From contig NC_073691.1 in the NCBI RefSeq assembly GCF_029784155.1, forward strand, positions 63,046,822 through 63,110,821: a stretch of DNA of 64,000 bases. Reading direction: 5' to 3'. Below, piece by piece: positions 21,351 through 32,640 of the stretch. The position numbers and the translations under genes are program-made. Within the stretch, counting starts at the first letter, position 1. Every line of letters starts with the position of its first letter. The stretch comes from Uranotaenia lowii. Taxonomy: Eukaryota; Arthropoda; Insecta; Diptera; Culicidae. The notes beneath the pieces were generated by a model, which did no database searches, had not been told where the DNA came from, and saw only the letters and a list, made by a program, of their open reading frames with translations.

Positions 21351-22469
21351 AAGTCTGCTTCATTTAATATTGGAACAAATTCTTTTGCTCATTGTGGCGC
21401 TCCTAGTGGACGGATTTGGAAACTTTTTTCACCCACGTGTTATCAAGCAGTACAAGGAAACATTGACGACGGCTCGGAAGCCGCATTCGAAGCGTCGGAG
21501 TGGAACTGTCGACCGGAAACTGCGTGGGAAAGTCATCAAGGCCGTCAAGAGGAATCCCAATCTTTCAGACCGCGATTTGGCCAATAAGTTCCAGGCCGCT
21601 CACAGTACGGTGCGACGAATTCGTCTCCGGGAAGGAATAAGGTCATTCCGAGCCAACAAACAGCCAAATCGGACGCTGAAGCAGAAAAATGTGGCCAGAA
21701 TCCGTGCTCGAAAGCTGTACGACCAAGTGCTGACCAAGTTCGACGGATGTATTCTGATGGACGATGAGACCTACGTGAAGGCGGACTTTGGGCAAATCCC
21801 AGGTCAAAAATATTATTTGGCGACGGCTCGGGGGGATGTACCTGCAAAATTTAAGTTCGTGTTTGCGGATAAATTCGCCCGCAAGAACATGATTTGGCAG
21901 GGGATATGCAGTTGTGGACAGAAAACCAAAGTCTTTCTCACTGACAAGACAATGACATCAGAAGAATACAAAAAAGAGTGCCTACAGAAACGGATTCTGC
22001 CGTTTATTCGTGCCCACGACCGTCCAGTAATGTTTTGGCTGGACCTCGCAAGCTGCCATTACAGCAAAACGGTTATGGAATGGTACGCAACGAACGGGGT
22101 CAGCGTAATACCGAAGGACCTCAACCCCCCAAACTGCCCCCAGTTCCGGCCGATAGAGAAATACTGGGCAATCACGAAGCGGAGGCTTAAGGCAAAAAGA
22201 AAACTTGTTAGGAACATGACTCAAATGAAGAACTGGTGGAATCAAATCACCAAAACGGTGGACGAAAAGGGTGTGCGCCGCCTAATGTGCCGTATTACGG
22301 GAAAAGTACGAGAATTTCTTCGAAACAGCAATGAATAATTTTTTTATTTTTTTTTTATGAAAGAGTAAAGAAAATGCTACATTTGTATGAAAAACAAATT
22401 ATGAATTCGTTAATAAATGACTGAACTACACGCAATTGTTTGTGTTCCAATATTAAATGAAGCAGACTT
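21351..22469 (+). mobile_element. ITmD37E (IS630-Tc1-mariner, DD37E) transposon, near-intact
   Basis: A 1119-bp element with inverted ends AAGTCTGCTTCATTTAATAT at both termini, continuing TTGGAACA, flanked by TA at 21349-21350 and 22470-22471. Most of it is the transposase frame. With both ends, a 2-bp TA duplication and an unbroken ORF, this is the best candidate for a mobilisable DNA transposon in the window. Confidence 0.92.
21370..22338 (+). CDS. DD37E transposase, 322 aa
   Basis: The N-terminal third carries a helix-turn-helix domain (residues about 45-90; VKRNPNLSDRDLANKFQAA then STVRRIR) for TIR binding. The catalytic triad is visible: first D in LMDDETYVKAD (about residue 136-139), second D in FWLDLASCHY, and E in RPIEKYW, with 37 residues between second D and E. 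That spacing defines the mosquito DD37E family and is unlike DD34D mariner or DD34E Tc1. The frame is intact. The first ATG is only 19 bp inside the element, within the TIR zone, so the true start is uncertain; no other upstream ATG fits. Confidence 0.92.
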   Translation: MEQILLLIVALLVDGFGNFFHPRVIKQYKETLTTARKPHSKRRSGTVDRKLRGKVIKAVKRNPNLSDRDLANKFQAAHSTVRRIRLREGIRSFRANKQPNRTLKQKNVARIRARKLYDQVLTKFDGCILMDDETYVKADFGQIPGQKYYLATARGDVPAKFKFVFADKFARKNMIWQGICSCGQKTKVFLTDKTMTSEEYKKECLQKRILPFIRAHDRPVMFWLDLASCHYSKTVMEWYATNGVSVIPKDLNPPNCPQFRPIEKYWAITKRRLKAKRKLVRNMTQMKNWWNQITKTVDEKGVRRLMCRITGKVREFLRNSNE

Positions 22470-22471
22470 TA

Positions 22472-22829
22472 TCAAACCTCTACACTTGTTCCTAAAACAG
22501 GAAGCCTTCTGATGTGCATTTCGTCTACAGGCAGTTGGTCAAACTTGATCGTGGAATAGTTGGACACTTGTCGACTAACCAAATTGTTTTTAGAAAAACC
22601 ATCTCCAATCATATCGAGTAACTTTTTAACTTTGAGTAAATCGCATTGCAGCATCCTGAACAGAGCACTCTCTGGTAATTGTAAATTCAACTATCATAGG
22701 CACAACATCCAGCGTGCTGAATCTCCTGTATGTGGTAGTTGTGAATCAGATGTGGAAGATCCCTTCCATCTTATATGTAACTGTCTCTCATTTAGACTAC
22801 GTTTTCGTACTCTGGGATATCACGCTTTA
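22472..22829 (+). pseudogene. LINE RNase H / C-terminal end, fourth remnant
   Basis: After the TA duplication the LINE frame resumes (NRKPSDVHFVYRQL) and continues to a zinc-finger-like end with CGSCESDVEDPFHLICNC, a pattern usual at the C-terminus of LOA/R1/I-type LINE ORF2 proteins. It is cut at 22829 by a MITE. Confidence 0.75.
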
Positions 22830-23156
22830 AGCACTGACCATACTGACTGGACACTCGATTTTGTTTGTTCGATAATTTTTCCAACAGTACGCAATATCGA
22901 TTCCAGAGTGCGCATCGATCGATTTGAAGAAATGTTATCCCAGTTAGAAATTGCCAACCAACTTTCGAAAAATTAGGCAATTTCGGCGATAAAATCAGGC
23001 TAAACAGGTACATTTTTCCTACTGGGTATTTGAATCGGCAAAATGGTAGGTCCGCCACCTACCGGTGGTATTGCGAACCTACTAAATTTGACGAAGAAAT
23101 TAGCCAGAAAATGATCGAATTTTTGTGCTAAGTGTACTGTCAGTATGATCAGTGCT
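22830..23156. mobile_element. 327-bp MITE, copy 1, 3-bp TSD
   Basis: Inverted ends AGCACTGACCATACTGAC (left) and GTCAGTATGATCAGTGCT (right), flanked by TTA at 22827-22829 and 23157-23159. A second copy in the opposite orientation is at 28720-29079. A 3-bp duplication suggests a PIF/Harbinger-like mechanism. No coding capacity of its own; the frame through its left part is chance extension of the LINE frame. Confidence 0.8.
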
Positions 23157-23159
23157 TTA

Positions 23160-26100
23160 AGCTAGACTGAGTTTAAGAAATTCAACTTAAAGGACATTTT
23201 TTCGAGTTCAACCGTTCTGATTATCTCTGATTGAGTTGGTGGAAAGACTGCTTTGCAAATTGTTTTCATTCAGTTACCAAACAGATATTTGACATTTCGC
23301 GCTAACTCAACCTTCAGAGCACTCATTACGCCTAGATTGATGCTGTTCTTCCACCTTAAGTGACCAACGGTAATTTATGAGCCAGTTTCAGATTCTCAAA
23401 CGTGTTGACAATGTATGGCCGAAAATATGATCTTTTTCTTCCTATTCTGCGGAGTCACCGCGTTTCCAAACCTGTCGCGCATATCAAATATCGACGGTAT
23501 GACCTCCAGTAAGAGCACAAATATTAATCGGATGGGGCCATCGCATTGGAGGCAATGAATACCTAATGTAAATTTGGCAGAGAGCACGATGCTCCACCCA
23601 GAAGCCGCGATACTATTCGGCGCGGTCCCACGCCATTCCGGGATCGTGTCAATGATCCATCTCGGATCGGCCACCAACATTAGGCTGTCTGTCTGTCATG
23701 ACACAGCGTGAATGGCTAATGTCTCATAATGGGTGCTTTTTTTCTTCTTTTTACCGGCAGCTATGGAGTTTCCAAATATGTTTAATTTCCATTTGAGTTT
23801 TGGAAAATATCTTTCATTGAAGGAGTAACTATATTCAATTTAAATGTAATAGATTTTTGTAGAGCTACGCTAACACAAAATAACGTCATGAAACGTTTTG
23901 GTAACCCTAGAAAATCCCTAAAAAAATACTGCACGTTCTTTCAGAACCTAGCCTAGAGGGATAACAGTTCACGTAAAGCTGGAACCCAAGTGACGAAAGA
24001 GTGTCGGAAGTTTTCTCTTTCTTCTTTAAATTATTTAATACCGTATTTGTTTATGCCGAGTGTTGCACTAGTGTTGCACTGGTGCACCACTAGGTGCTGT
24101 CAAACTGTTTGTTTATTCGGACGGTGTTGCACTGGTTTTGACCTGTCGGAGTTCTGCTTACGGACGGTGGCCCACCGATAATTTTGCCAGTGTCGCGAGA
24201 GAGCGTGTGAGTGAGTGAGATAGCAATACACTGGCGACGATTTGTGTTTGTTTTTATCGGGTACGGTGGAACACTCCACGAGTGGAGAAAACAAATACAG
24301 TATAAGTTTACCTAATGGCCAATAAGGCATGTTTCGGGTAAAACTCTTTAGGATTATGCCGAGCTCCGTTTTATTTTTCCTCCAAATCGCAAAGCTTCAA
24401 ACAAACTAATTTCTAGTCAAAACAGGCTTTGAATGTAAATGCGCCTCAACGCGGAATATGGTGATTTATTTTAGAAGTTCTTTGTGGTAGCAGTACGGCA
24501 AATCCTGGTCAGAAAAGAGAAGATGTTGTTCTTCAATGCGTTAGATAAACAATCTACCGAATTATAGATTTTATGGCACATTTCTCCCTTATGATGGTTT
24601 TCAATTTGTGAAGGTTATTATTTTAGTGTGTGCAATTCATGTCGAATAAACGGGATTTAAATGTCTTAAGACACGAAAAGAAAAAATAATCACCATAAAA
24701 CAGGATTACTTCATCAATACGGAGCCTTTTTTCCTAAATTCAGATTTTTCAACGAAACTCTTTCCTCAATGAGCGCGGGATCATTTGAGACAGGTTGCCT
24801 GAGAACCGGTTCTTCCGAATGATGCAAGTTCGGGACAGCCTTTTTCCGTTTGTCTGCTGCGGGAAAAATGGACCTACCAGTCAGACCGGCGGCATGTTTG
24901 GACAATCAAATGTAAATTTTTTTTTCCAATTTTATACAAATTTACTTCTTCCCTATCCCCGCAAATTATCACAAGTTGAGCAGTACCAAAAATACGAAGA
25001 ACATTGCCTTTAATTAATCTATGGGCTTCTGTCATCAATTGTTGTTTTCTTCTTCCTCGAAAGCGAAAGCCAATCTGTACTACCTTCGAAATGCACCAAA
25101 TCCGAATTGGGTGATAAATGTCAGTTAGTTAACATTAAGAAAATATCGAACTCGTTATTGCCCACATGTGAGAAAAATCGGAAGAAACAAATTTATGCGC
25201 AGCAATAAAAATGGTTCGCCATATAAAAGATTTGAATAAAAGCTGTAAAACTAGATTCCTCTTTGTTTTGCAAAGAAGTTCTGGCTGGCTGTGTATCAGG
25301 TTTCGTCAATCGTTCTGGAAAGGAAAAGTCTTCCAACTGTGCGAAGCATTACCTCGATAGATTTAGTCATTGAAATTTAAAAACGAAATTATCGGTGGTT
25401 TGCTTAGAACGAATTATTGTTTCGACGTTGAATGGAGATATTAATTTTAATGGTGATGTCTCTTTTTAGAAGAACTAACTCAAGATATTAGAATTTCAAG
25501 AAAAATAATGGAAAAATTCCAAATTTTGCCAGGAATTATCCATTTTTTACAATAATACAAACAGCTTAAATTGAGTTATGATATTTTTCTTGCGTTGAAA
25601 AACAAAATTTTTTATGCAAGTTTTATCAAAAAATTCATGAACGAATTTTAGGAAACCTTGGCTTTAATTTTCGTAGCGTCTGAAATTGAACCAAGAGAAA
25701 AATGGGTCGTTTTCAAACATAGACCGTAATCATCCCTGTTCGAATAATGAAATTTAACTGTCAGTTAAATTTAAGCTGATTGAAAGATGTATAGTTAAAA
25801 AGTGTATGTAGTTTTCAAGATCGTATAATACCTGCTTTAAAAGGTTGGACTGGAGTCGAATATTTTCCCGTCTCATGTGCAACCATTATTCTTCAGACGC
25901 GGTACTCTACCGTTTTGATATTGCTGGCATATTGTTTGATCGTGTAAGATCCATCTTTTCGTCAGAACGAATTAAATAGACTCCCTTCGGGCCCGAAGAA
26001 GACCACCTAACGTTCCAGTGAGAGATATACCAGTTGTGCTAGATTTGGACTACGTGTTCGAAATTTACCTTTTTTTCTAAAAGCTATCGATCTTCGTTTA

Positions 26101-26170
26101 TAGTTCTTTTTTATTTTTATATTTCCCTTTATATCTTCTTTATCTATATACTAAAAGAGTAAAGCTAAGC
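23160..26170. other. Intergenic, no supported gene
   Basis: AT-rich with scattered old repeats. 24040-24320 has GTTGCACTRG..GTGCACCACTAGG-type repeats and GGTGGAACACTCCACGAGTGGAGAAAAC. This resembles 12905-13060 and 18255-18350, both in the 5' part of the ORF1-only LINE, so it may be a decayed 5' end of that family. A more GC-rich patch at 23450-23690 is unassigned. Confidence 0.5.
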
Positions 26171-26175
26171 AAAAG

Positions 26176-26212
26176 TATGGGCCGTTTCAAATAAAGAATT
26201 ACAAAAAAAAGA
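26176..26212 (+). repeat. 3' end of the ORF1-only LINE family
   Basis: GTATGGGCCGTTTCAAATAAAGAATTAC plus an A-run matches 19513-19551 (GTATGAGCCGTTTCAAACAAAGAAATTAC). Only the tail is recognisable; the preceding 200 bp look unrelated. Confidence 0.6.
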
Positions 26213-26800
26213 TCGTAAAACTGAAAAAAAACCAAAAACTGAAAAAATCATATTTTTTCTTCTTTAAAAACCATTGTTTTTTGTTTATACTGTATCATTA
26301 GCACAAATTTTAATACTGTGGTGATTTATGATTCTTATTTATAAAACCAATCAGGTCAATTAAAACTAACTAAATTTAATATTTTTGTGTTTTTTTAATC
26401 ACATTAAGAACCGCGAAAAACATTCCAAGTAACCAAAAGTCCCATAAAACAGGTACGAAAAAGCCCAATCATTGATCTGAAGTACGTTCTTTGCAGCTCA
26501 AAATTTAAGTTCATATTGATACTTTCAAGTTCCAAAACAAGTCACTTAGACTTTCTATTCAGGTTTCAGCAGCCTTTTAATTCAGCTTCCGACAAATCGT
26601 ACAAAATCCCCTTCTATCTCAATTTCACCCTAGGCATTACTTCAAATAAATTTCTCTCGGTGGATTTAAGATTCGTTCAAATTGAGGTTTGTTGAGATTT
26701 GTTCAATTTGCTGCTCGATTGCTTCTTTCCTACATTTCCTATTTATATTTTCTTATATCGCGCATCAGAAAGGTCACTCAAGTAATCAAATTACTTATTG
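26213..26800. other. AT-rich, nothing seen
   Basis: No open frame of interest and no clear repeat ends. Confidence 0.5.
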
Positions 26801-26804
26801 AAAA

Positions 26805-26885
26805 AAAACTTGCCCGGGTTGGAGATTGAACCCTGACCTTCGTGGTGACAATCGAACACGCTACCACAAGGCCACGCCTAAATAG
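26805..26885 (-). repeat. tRNA-like (SINE head) sequence
   Basis: Minus strand has an A-box-like GTGGCCTTGTGGTAGCG and a B box GGGTTCAATCTCC about 35 bp apart. A GATTGTCACCACG anticodon-arm region could present GTC (Asp). The acceptor stem does not close (GGCGTGG against AACCCGGG), so a tRNA-derived SINE head is more likely than a working tRNA gene. Confidence 0.6.
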
Positions 26886-26952
26886 ATGTTGTTCTAACTG
26901 AAACTAAAACTTAAAGTGCTTGTTATATGATTTTAATCGCCGTAATTTTTAT

Positions 26953-27640
26953 GATTATAATTTTAATGGCATGTTCGGCGAAATGAAAACTAGAGAGAAT
27001 TTTATTTTTTATAGAAATTTTAAAGAAAGGTGGATAGACAGGCAGTGCGCCAATAGGAGAAAACTTGATAGGTGTTGAAATTTTAGGCTAGAGGGCATGT
27101 TGATGAAAAGCTCCCATGAATTGTCCCGCCTTTGCTCTACAACTAGCTAACTATACATGAGAAACTGAGAAAGAGAATTCCCATGTATAGCGAGCCCAGT
27201 GGTTTGAGAGCGTGGTTTAAGCGGCCCATAGACTACACAAATGGCTTGTGCCAATTCGATGATTCCACGACAATATGGTTTGATTCTATGCTCGCTCACA
27301 CACGATACAAACGTATTTCGTGCGAACACAAACGATTTCCGGCGAAAAAAACAACAGCAACAAAAAAACCGGTCTCCTCCCCGGCTGGGTCTGAGTAAAT
27401 GGCCTGGATTTTGTACAAACAGCACCATACACATTGTACAAAATATTTCGATCCGGACCGATTTTACTCAAACCGTTTGCGCGATCATTCAAGCAGTGCC
27501 ATACACGATGCTAATCGTGTTCACAGCGACAAAATTTCATCGAATTTCATCGCATTTGTACACATGTTGTGTAGTCTGTGGCCCGCTTCAAACGAGTCTC
27601 TAGTTTTCATTCCGCCGAACATGCCATTAAAATTATAATC
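26953..27640. mobile_element. 688-bp inverted-repeat (MITE-like) element
   Basis: The left end GATTATAATTTTAATGGCAT (26953 on, continuing GTTCGGCGAAATGAAAACTAGAG) is repeated in inverted form at 27598-27640 with one mismatch over about 43 bp. The interior is more GC-rich than its surroundings and has no protein domain. No unambiguous target-site duplication was found at the ends. Confidence 0.8.
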
Positions 27641-27664
27641 AACTCAAAGTGGTGATATGATTTT

Positions 27665-28680
27665 TTAGTATACCTGCAGGCGCAACCGCCCTACCAGACA
27701 GCCTGCTCTGCGACGTAGTTCCACCTCCCCGTGGTGCAGAGTGGAAACGTGTCTACAGACTTGTCATCTGTAGATGTACGGCCAAGAGAACTACACGTCA
27801 CACTTGGTATAGTCAGCTACCGACGGGCTGCGTGCCGAGTGTGACAAAAACGTGGTGCGACTGGGCACCTTGGTACCAGTGCTCAGTTGCAAGAGGGGTC
27901 GTAACGTGTATCGGGTAGTCGCGACCCCGATAAGCGGGACGACCAAATGTTCGAGCGGGTGTTGGTCGAATTCGCGCGTCGGGTGGTCCTAGCCCTGATT
28001 TGCGGATATGACCGACTCACGACGGGCAGAGGGGCCTTGTGCCGTAATATGTGGCGCCCATTGGATTGGCCTCAGGATGAGTCTCGAAGAGTCGAGACGG
28101 AGAAATTGTGGGATGTGTGGATATCTCCAGACCCGAGGAGAGGCGAGTCGTCCTCGTCTTGAATTGGGTCAAGAGACGTACCGAACGAGGGCCCTCGAGA
28201 CACGAGGAGAGGTGGGTAGAGTCGCCTCGAATTGTGACAAGAGGATGGATGTGAGAGGGTCTCGAGTCACGAGGAGAGACGGGTCATGACGTCTCGAGCT
28301 GTGACAAGATACCGAATGTGTGGGACTCGAGTCACGAGTAGCGGCGAACGGACTGCCAATCCGTGAGTCGTGAATCGTGACAAAGAGTAGTTGAAGATTG
28401 CTGGTGTAGCACGTACAAAAACGAGTATTTGCCGTGGAGCGCATTGCGCGAGTATGGTCTCCCATGTCAGGTATAGCCTTCGTTGCAGGTCCGGATGGGA
28501 ATTATGGCCAGAGGCCCCAGGTGGATTTTATGGCGTAGGGGTACATAGTATCATGAGTCGTCCAATTGCACCCATGGACCCAGAGTAGCAAACTGGGAGG
28601 ACGCGGTGGCTCGCCGTGACTTGGAATGCAATCCGTAAAAAGGATTTACCACCTGGGTGATCAACTAATAAAAAAAAAGA
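27665..28680 (+). mobile_element. GC-rich non-LTR 3' region with A-tail
   Basis: A sharp GC rise from 27675 to 28660, ending in an A-run (28669-28679). Between 28081 and 28345 a motif CGAGTCACGAGGAGAGACGG-like recurs at about 28131, 28198, 28266 and 28331 (step about 67 bp). No RT motif is present; it looks like the 3' UTR of an R1-type or other LINE, but the source is not proven. Confidence 0.5.
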
Positions 28681-28719
28681 CAGCCAGTCAGCCAGCCAAG
28701 ATGACCTAAATGCACTTAT

Positions 28720-29079
28720 AGCACTGACCACACTGACTTGACTCTTAGAACAAAAATTCAACCATTTTCTGTCTAATTTTTTGTTGTCAGATTTTGCAGG
28801 TTCGCAATACCGACGGCAGGTGGCGAACCTCAAAAAATTGACAAAAAATGCCCTGTAGGAAAAATGGTCCTGTTTAGTCCGATTTTATCGTAGAAATTGC
28901 GTGTTTTATTTTTAAAGTTGGGTGGCATTTCCTAACTGGGATAGCATTTCTTCAAACCGATCGATGCGCACTCTGGAATCGACATTGCGTACTGTCGGAA
29001 AAAATATTTTTTTTTGTTTTGTTTCTGGAAAAATTATCCAGAAAACGAAATCGAGTGTCCAGTCAGTATGGTCAGTGCT
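28720..29079. mobile_element. 360-bp MITE, copy 2 (inverted relative to copy 1), 3-bp TSD
   Basis: AGCACTGACCACACTGACTT at the left and GTCAGTATGGTCAGTGCT at the right, flanked by TAT at 28717-28719 and 29080-29082. The interior is the reverse complement of 22830-23156 with extra bases, including an added T-run near 29010. Confidence 0.82.
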
Positions 29080-29307
29080 TATAGTGATCAAGTAAATCCC
29101 GTTTATGATACTTCTGTGCACTTTGGTGACCTTTCGGTGACTTAAGTCACTTACAACGTACATATAAATCACTTTTGCTACTTTCAAGTTCATTGACGAG
29201 TACACACATTTTACTCATAGGAATTGGATAAAATAAGTCTCCAACAACTCTACGGCGTGACTCTACGGCGAACTCAGTGTCCAGAAGGTGGTGAAGGCTG
29301 GCCGGAA

Positions 29308-30205
29308 TAAGACCAAGACTCTGTTTTGCTGGTGTTCGATGATTTCGAAAAAGCATTTGACCGACTGAACCAAGAAAAAATCTGGACGGCTCTAAGGCGA
29401 CAATTAGTCCCAGAGAAACTAGTACACCTCATCGAAGCACAGTAAGGCATTGCCGTGGAATCCTTTGACAGTGGAGCAGCTGAACGACCTTGACCTGGCA
29501 GACGATATAGTTTTGCTCGCCCAAAGACAACAAGACATGCAGAGCAAACTCGGCGATCTCACCGAAAGCTCTTAGGCAGTAGGTCTCAAAATCAATGTCG
29601 GAAAGGCCAAGTCGATGGAAATCAACACAAAAAATCGTTCCAATTTCGAGGTAGCTGGACAACAGGTTGAGAAAGTGGAGTGCTTCCAGTATCTTGGTAG
29701 CCAGATAACGCCTGATGGTGGTACCAAGAAAGACAGCGAAACCAGGATCAGAAAACCCGATTTGCGTTTGCGAGTCTCCGAAAGTCTTGTACGTCTCGGT
29801 GGTCGAGTGGTTAGCGTGGTAAGACGGTAATCGCTGGTCCACTGATGGCATGGGTTCGATTCCCATTTCGGTACTGGGTGTTCAATGTTAATCTTAAGTT
29901 GTCCACGTCATTTATTCAGTCTGTAAAGCCTAAATCGGCTAAGACGGTGTGTGTCTTTTTTTTAAGAAACATCTGGTGCTCACGACAGATCTCCCTACGA
30001 ACTAAAATCCGAATCTTCAACTCAATCGTCAAATCCGTTTTGCTGTACGGGTGCGAAACTTGGTGCACATATGCAGTGACGTCTCGAAAACTGCAAGTTT
30101 TTGTGAATCGCTGCCTGCGGAACATCCTCCGCGCTTGGTAGCCTTTCAATTTGATATCAAACGTGGAACTTCATCGCCGGTGTCATCAAAAAACGCTAGA
30201 TTCCT
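29308..30205 (+). pseudogene. RTE reverse transcriptase fragment, deleted and SINE-interrupted
   Basis: High similarity to 53140-54000 of the full RTE element: FEKAFDRLNQ, LADDIVLLA, GLKINVGKAKSMEINT, VECFQYLGSQITPDGGTKK and LLYGCETWCTYAVTSRKLQVFVNRCLRNI are readable. About 150 bp between CACAGTA and GGCATTGCCGTGG (near 29442) is missing compared with the full copy, removing the VRQGC box. A SINE splits it at 29784, and there are in-frame stops. Not functional. Confidence 0.9.
29784..29965 (+). mobile_element. tRNA-derived SINE inside the RTE fragment
   Basis: A box GGTCGAGTGGTTAGCG (about 29798) and a perfect B box GGGTTCGATTCCC (about 29850), then a tRNA-unrelated tail ending in a T-run. 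Comparison with the uninterrupted RTE copy at about 53750 fixes the insertion point between CTCCGAAA and CATCTGG; GAAA is duplicated (29780-29783, 29966-29969). The tail matches the fragment at 7640-7680. Confidence 0.85.
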
Positions 30206-32640
30206 TTTAAGAGATCCACTTAATCCACCGTTAACAACAATAAAAAATGACTCAAAAGTTACATGGGACACTTTTGGGTAGAATGGCAGAGTACAGTCTT
30301 TCAATTTTCTGGAGCATTGATTGATTATTTGAACTAAAGTCTGTGAAAATTTCATGAAAAAATTTTTTTTGAGAGAGTATTTAATGCTCCAGTGGTTGGC
30401 AAGTTAAAGCAGTTGGAACTTTTAGGATTCACTTTTTTAGACCATAGGCATTTAAGTTTTAAAAAGCGGTTCCCTTCTTTAAAAACTCACAATTTTAAAA
30501 AAATGTTATTTGTTGAAAATTTTCGCTAATCGAAACAACTTTAACAAATTTGTCCATTTTTCAATGACTAAACCTACATATAAATAGCTGAACCATTCCA
30601 CATTATCTCCAATAAATGTTAACATTATGTAAACACTGGATAATTTCCCTGGGAACTGCCGTTCCCGAAAATGTGCTGACAAACTACGAAAAGAAAACAG
30701 AAAACAGTGATTTTAACAGATGTCACATATTAGCTTGTTATGATAATGAGCAATTAACATCGACTGCCGGTTTGTTGACTGACCGTCGAATTTTGGTTAT
30801 GGCATGAATGGCTCACGACGACGCGTGACTTATCGTCGTTTGACGATCGAACCGTTTGGTTGTGGTATATGATTAATCGATCAAGAGCAGCATCAATATT
30901 GAAAGAAGCGGTTTGCCACCTGCACGGTGCCCAATTTGGCCTGACCGCTCCGATTCCGGAACACGACATAGTTAGCGCGAGTCCTCAGGCGGCGTGGTGG
31001 GAAACGATAAAGGAACTTCGCATCCAGCTGTGCGGAGTTTCGAAAGCCGGTTTTTCGGTGGCGTAGAAGAAGCTGGCAGCAGGCATAATTTTGAAGCAAC
31101 CTGTGAGCGTCCGAAAGCGCTTCAGCCATCAGGATACGAGTCGGAAAACCCGAAAAGATTTCGGTATAAAGTAGTTTCCTTGCCATCGATCTGGTTTAGT
31201 TTGATAGCGGATTTGATCATTACCGCATCTGGCACGGGAATCTGCAAGGTGTCGCCAGCCTTGACGTCGTGATAGCTGTCCGATTGTTTCCTTGGGATAT
31301 CTGTTTAGCGCGAATTCGTCACATTCGAGAGGTCCAAAAAATGAAAATTGTAAGTGCAGAGATGAAGAAAAACTATTAAAGCTTTAAGTGACTGTGATTA
31401 GTGGGAATTCGAGCCGGCCGAAAATTCGAACGATGAACATATTGAATGACAAATTATCATTATCTTATCATAAGAACAGTGATTTATGCTAAGTATAGCC
31501 AGGCGGTGACGGTGGATGATTTGTATGGAAATTAATGTACCATTCTTGGGCACTTGGAATCGACAAAGGTGATCAGCAACTGTCGTTTTGTTGATTGTTG
31601 TCTGGATTTATTTTCGAAGAAATGTGATGAAGTTATGTGATGCTTTGGAAGGCTTTGAATTATGGCGGATCTTATATCTTCACACATTAAAAATTTACAT
31701 TAATTTTGTGTTTATAAACGGAGTGATTTAGAAACAATGTTATAGTCATAAGATTTGTGCAATATTTTAGTAGAAAATATTAAGTTTTCAGAATCATGAG
31801 TATGTTTAAAATTTAACACATTCTGTCTTTTAATGGTCATGATTAAAATCACTAGAAAGTGGTTAGCGTGTCCCAATCTTCCCAATGAACCGTATTGTAA
31901 TAGTCTACAAACATCAACAACATACATGTTGAAGTGAGAAAATATAAATGAAATGTTTGCAATCAATTTATTTATCATTTTATACAAGAAGTACTAAGGG
32001 ACGAAAATACCTAAGCTTTGATGAAAATTTGGAGAAAATTTGGCACCCTCCACTCTGGCAAAAAAAATGCTCCCATTTTCCCATCGGCTGATGTTAAAAT
32101 TTAAACTCAGGTTAATGCCGATACCGTGATTTGAAACCAATATGTCTGGCGACCTGATCTCCGAACCAGCCTAGCAGTGGTATTTTTCCCCATACTACAA
32201 TCAGCCAGATTGCGGTGTTGCTAAAGCACGTCATTTTAAATTGATTGTTGAAATTTTTCATCTGATAGTTGATGAAATCATTCCGGCCTCGTTCAAGATA
32301 TAAAAATTTAGGCCGGGACATGTGCCAATATGACTCCGGCAAGATGCTTGGTAGTAAACTTGAATTTCACATTCTCTGGAACATCCTTAGCCTTCATGGG
32401 TGAAATTTAGCGACCCGTACGTTAATTGGACACGCAATCAATTGAAAAAAAATTTCTCGTCTAAGAACACGATGATCAGCTGCTTATCCTTCAACATATA
32501 CAGAAATCGCTTCGAGCGCGTTTTAATTCGTTCTGTTACCAAATGGCGCTTAGCTCTTCGCCATTGATGATGTATTTAAGTCATTTTTGACCATCGTTGC
32601 ATGGAGCAATTCGAGAGATTCGCTTCCTTAGCCAGCCTCT
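30206..32640. other. No supported gene
   Basis: A GC-richer block at 30860-31290 is open in several frames on both strands (for example 30893-31186 minus) but shows no domain I recognise. The rest is AT-rich and featureless. The block could be a decayed gene or element. Confidence 0.45.

Noticed and set aside
26805..26885. Functional tRNA-Asp gene on the minus strand
   Set aside because: A and B boxes are present, but the acceptor stem does not pair, so it is more likely a SINE head.
30893..31186. Host gene on the minus strand
   Set aside because: Frames are open on both strands, but there is no domain, no splice pattern and no start context I can support.
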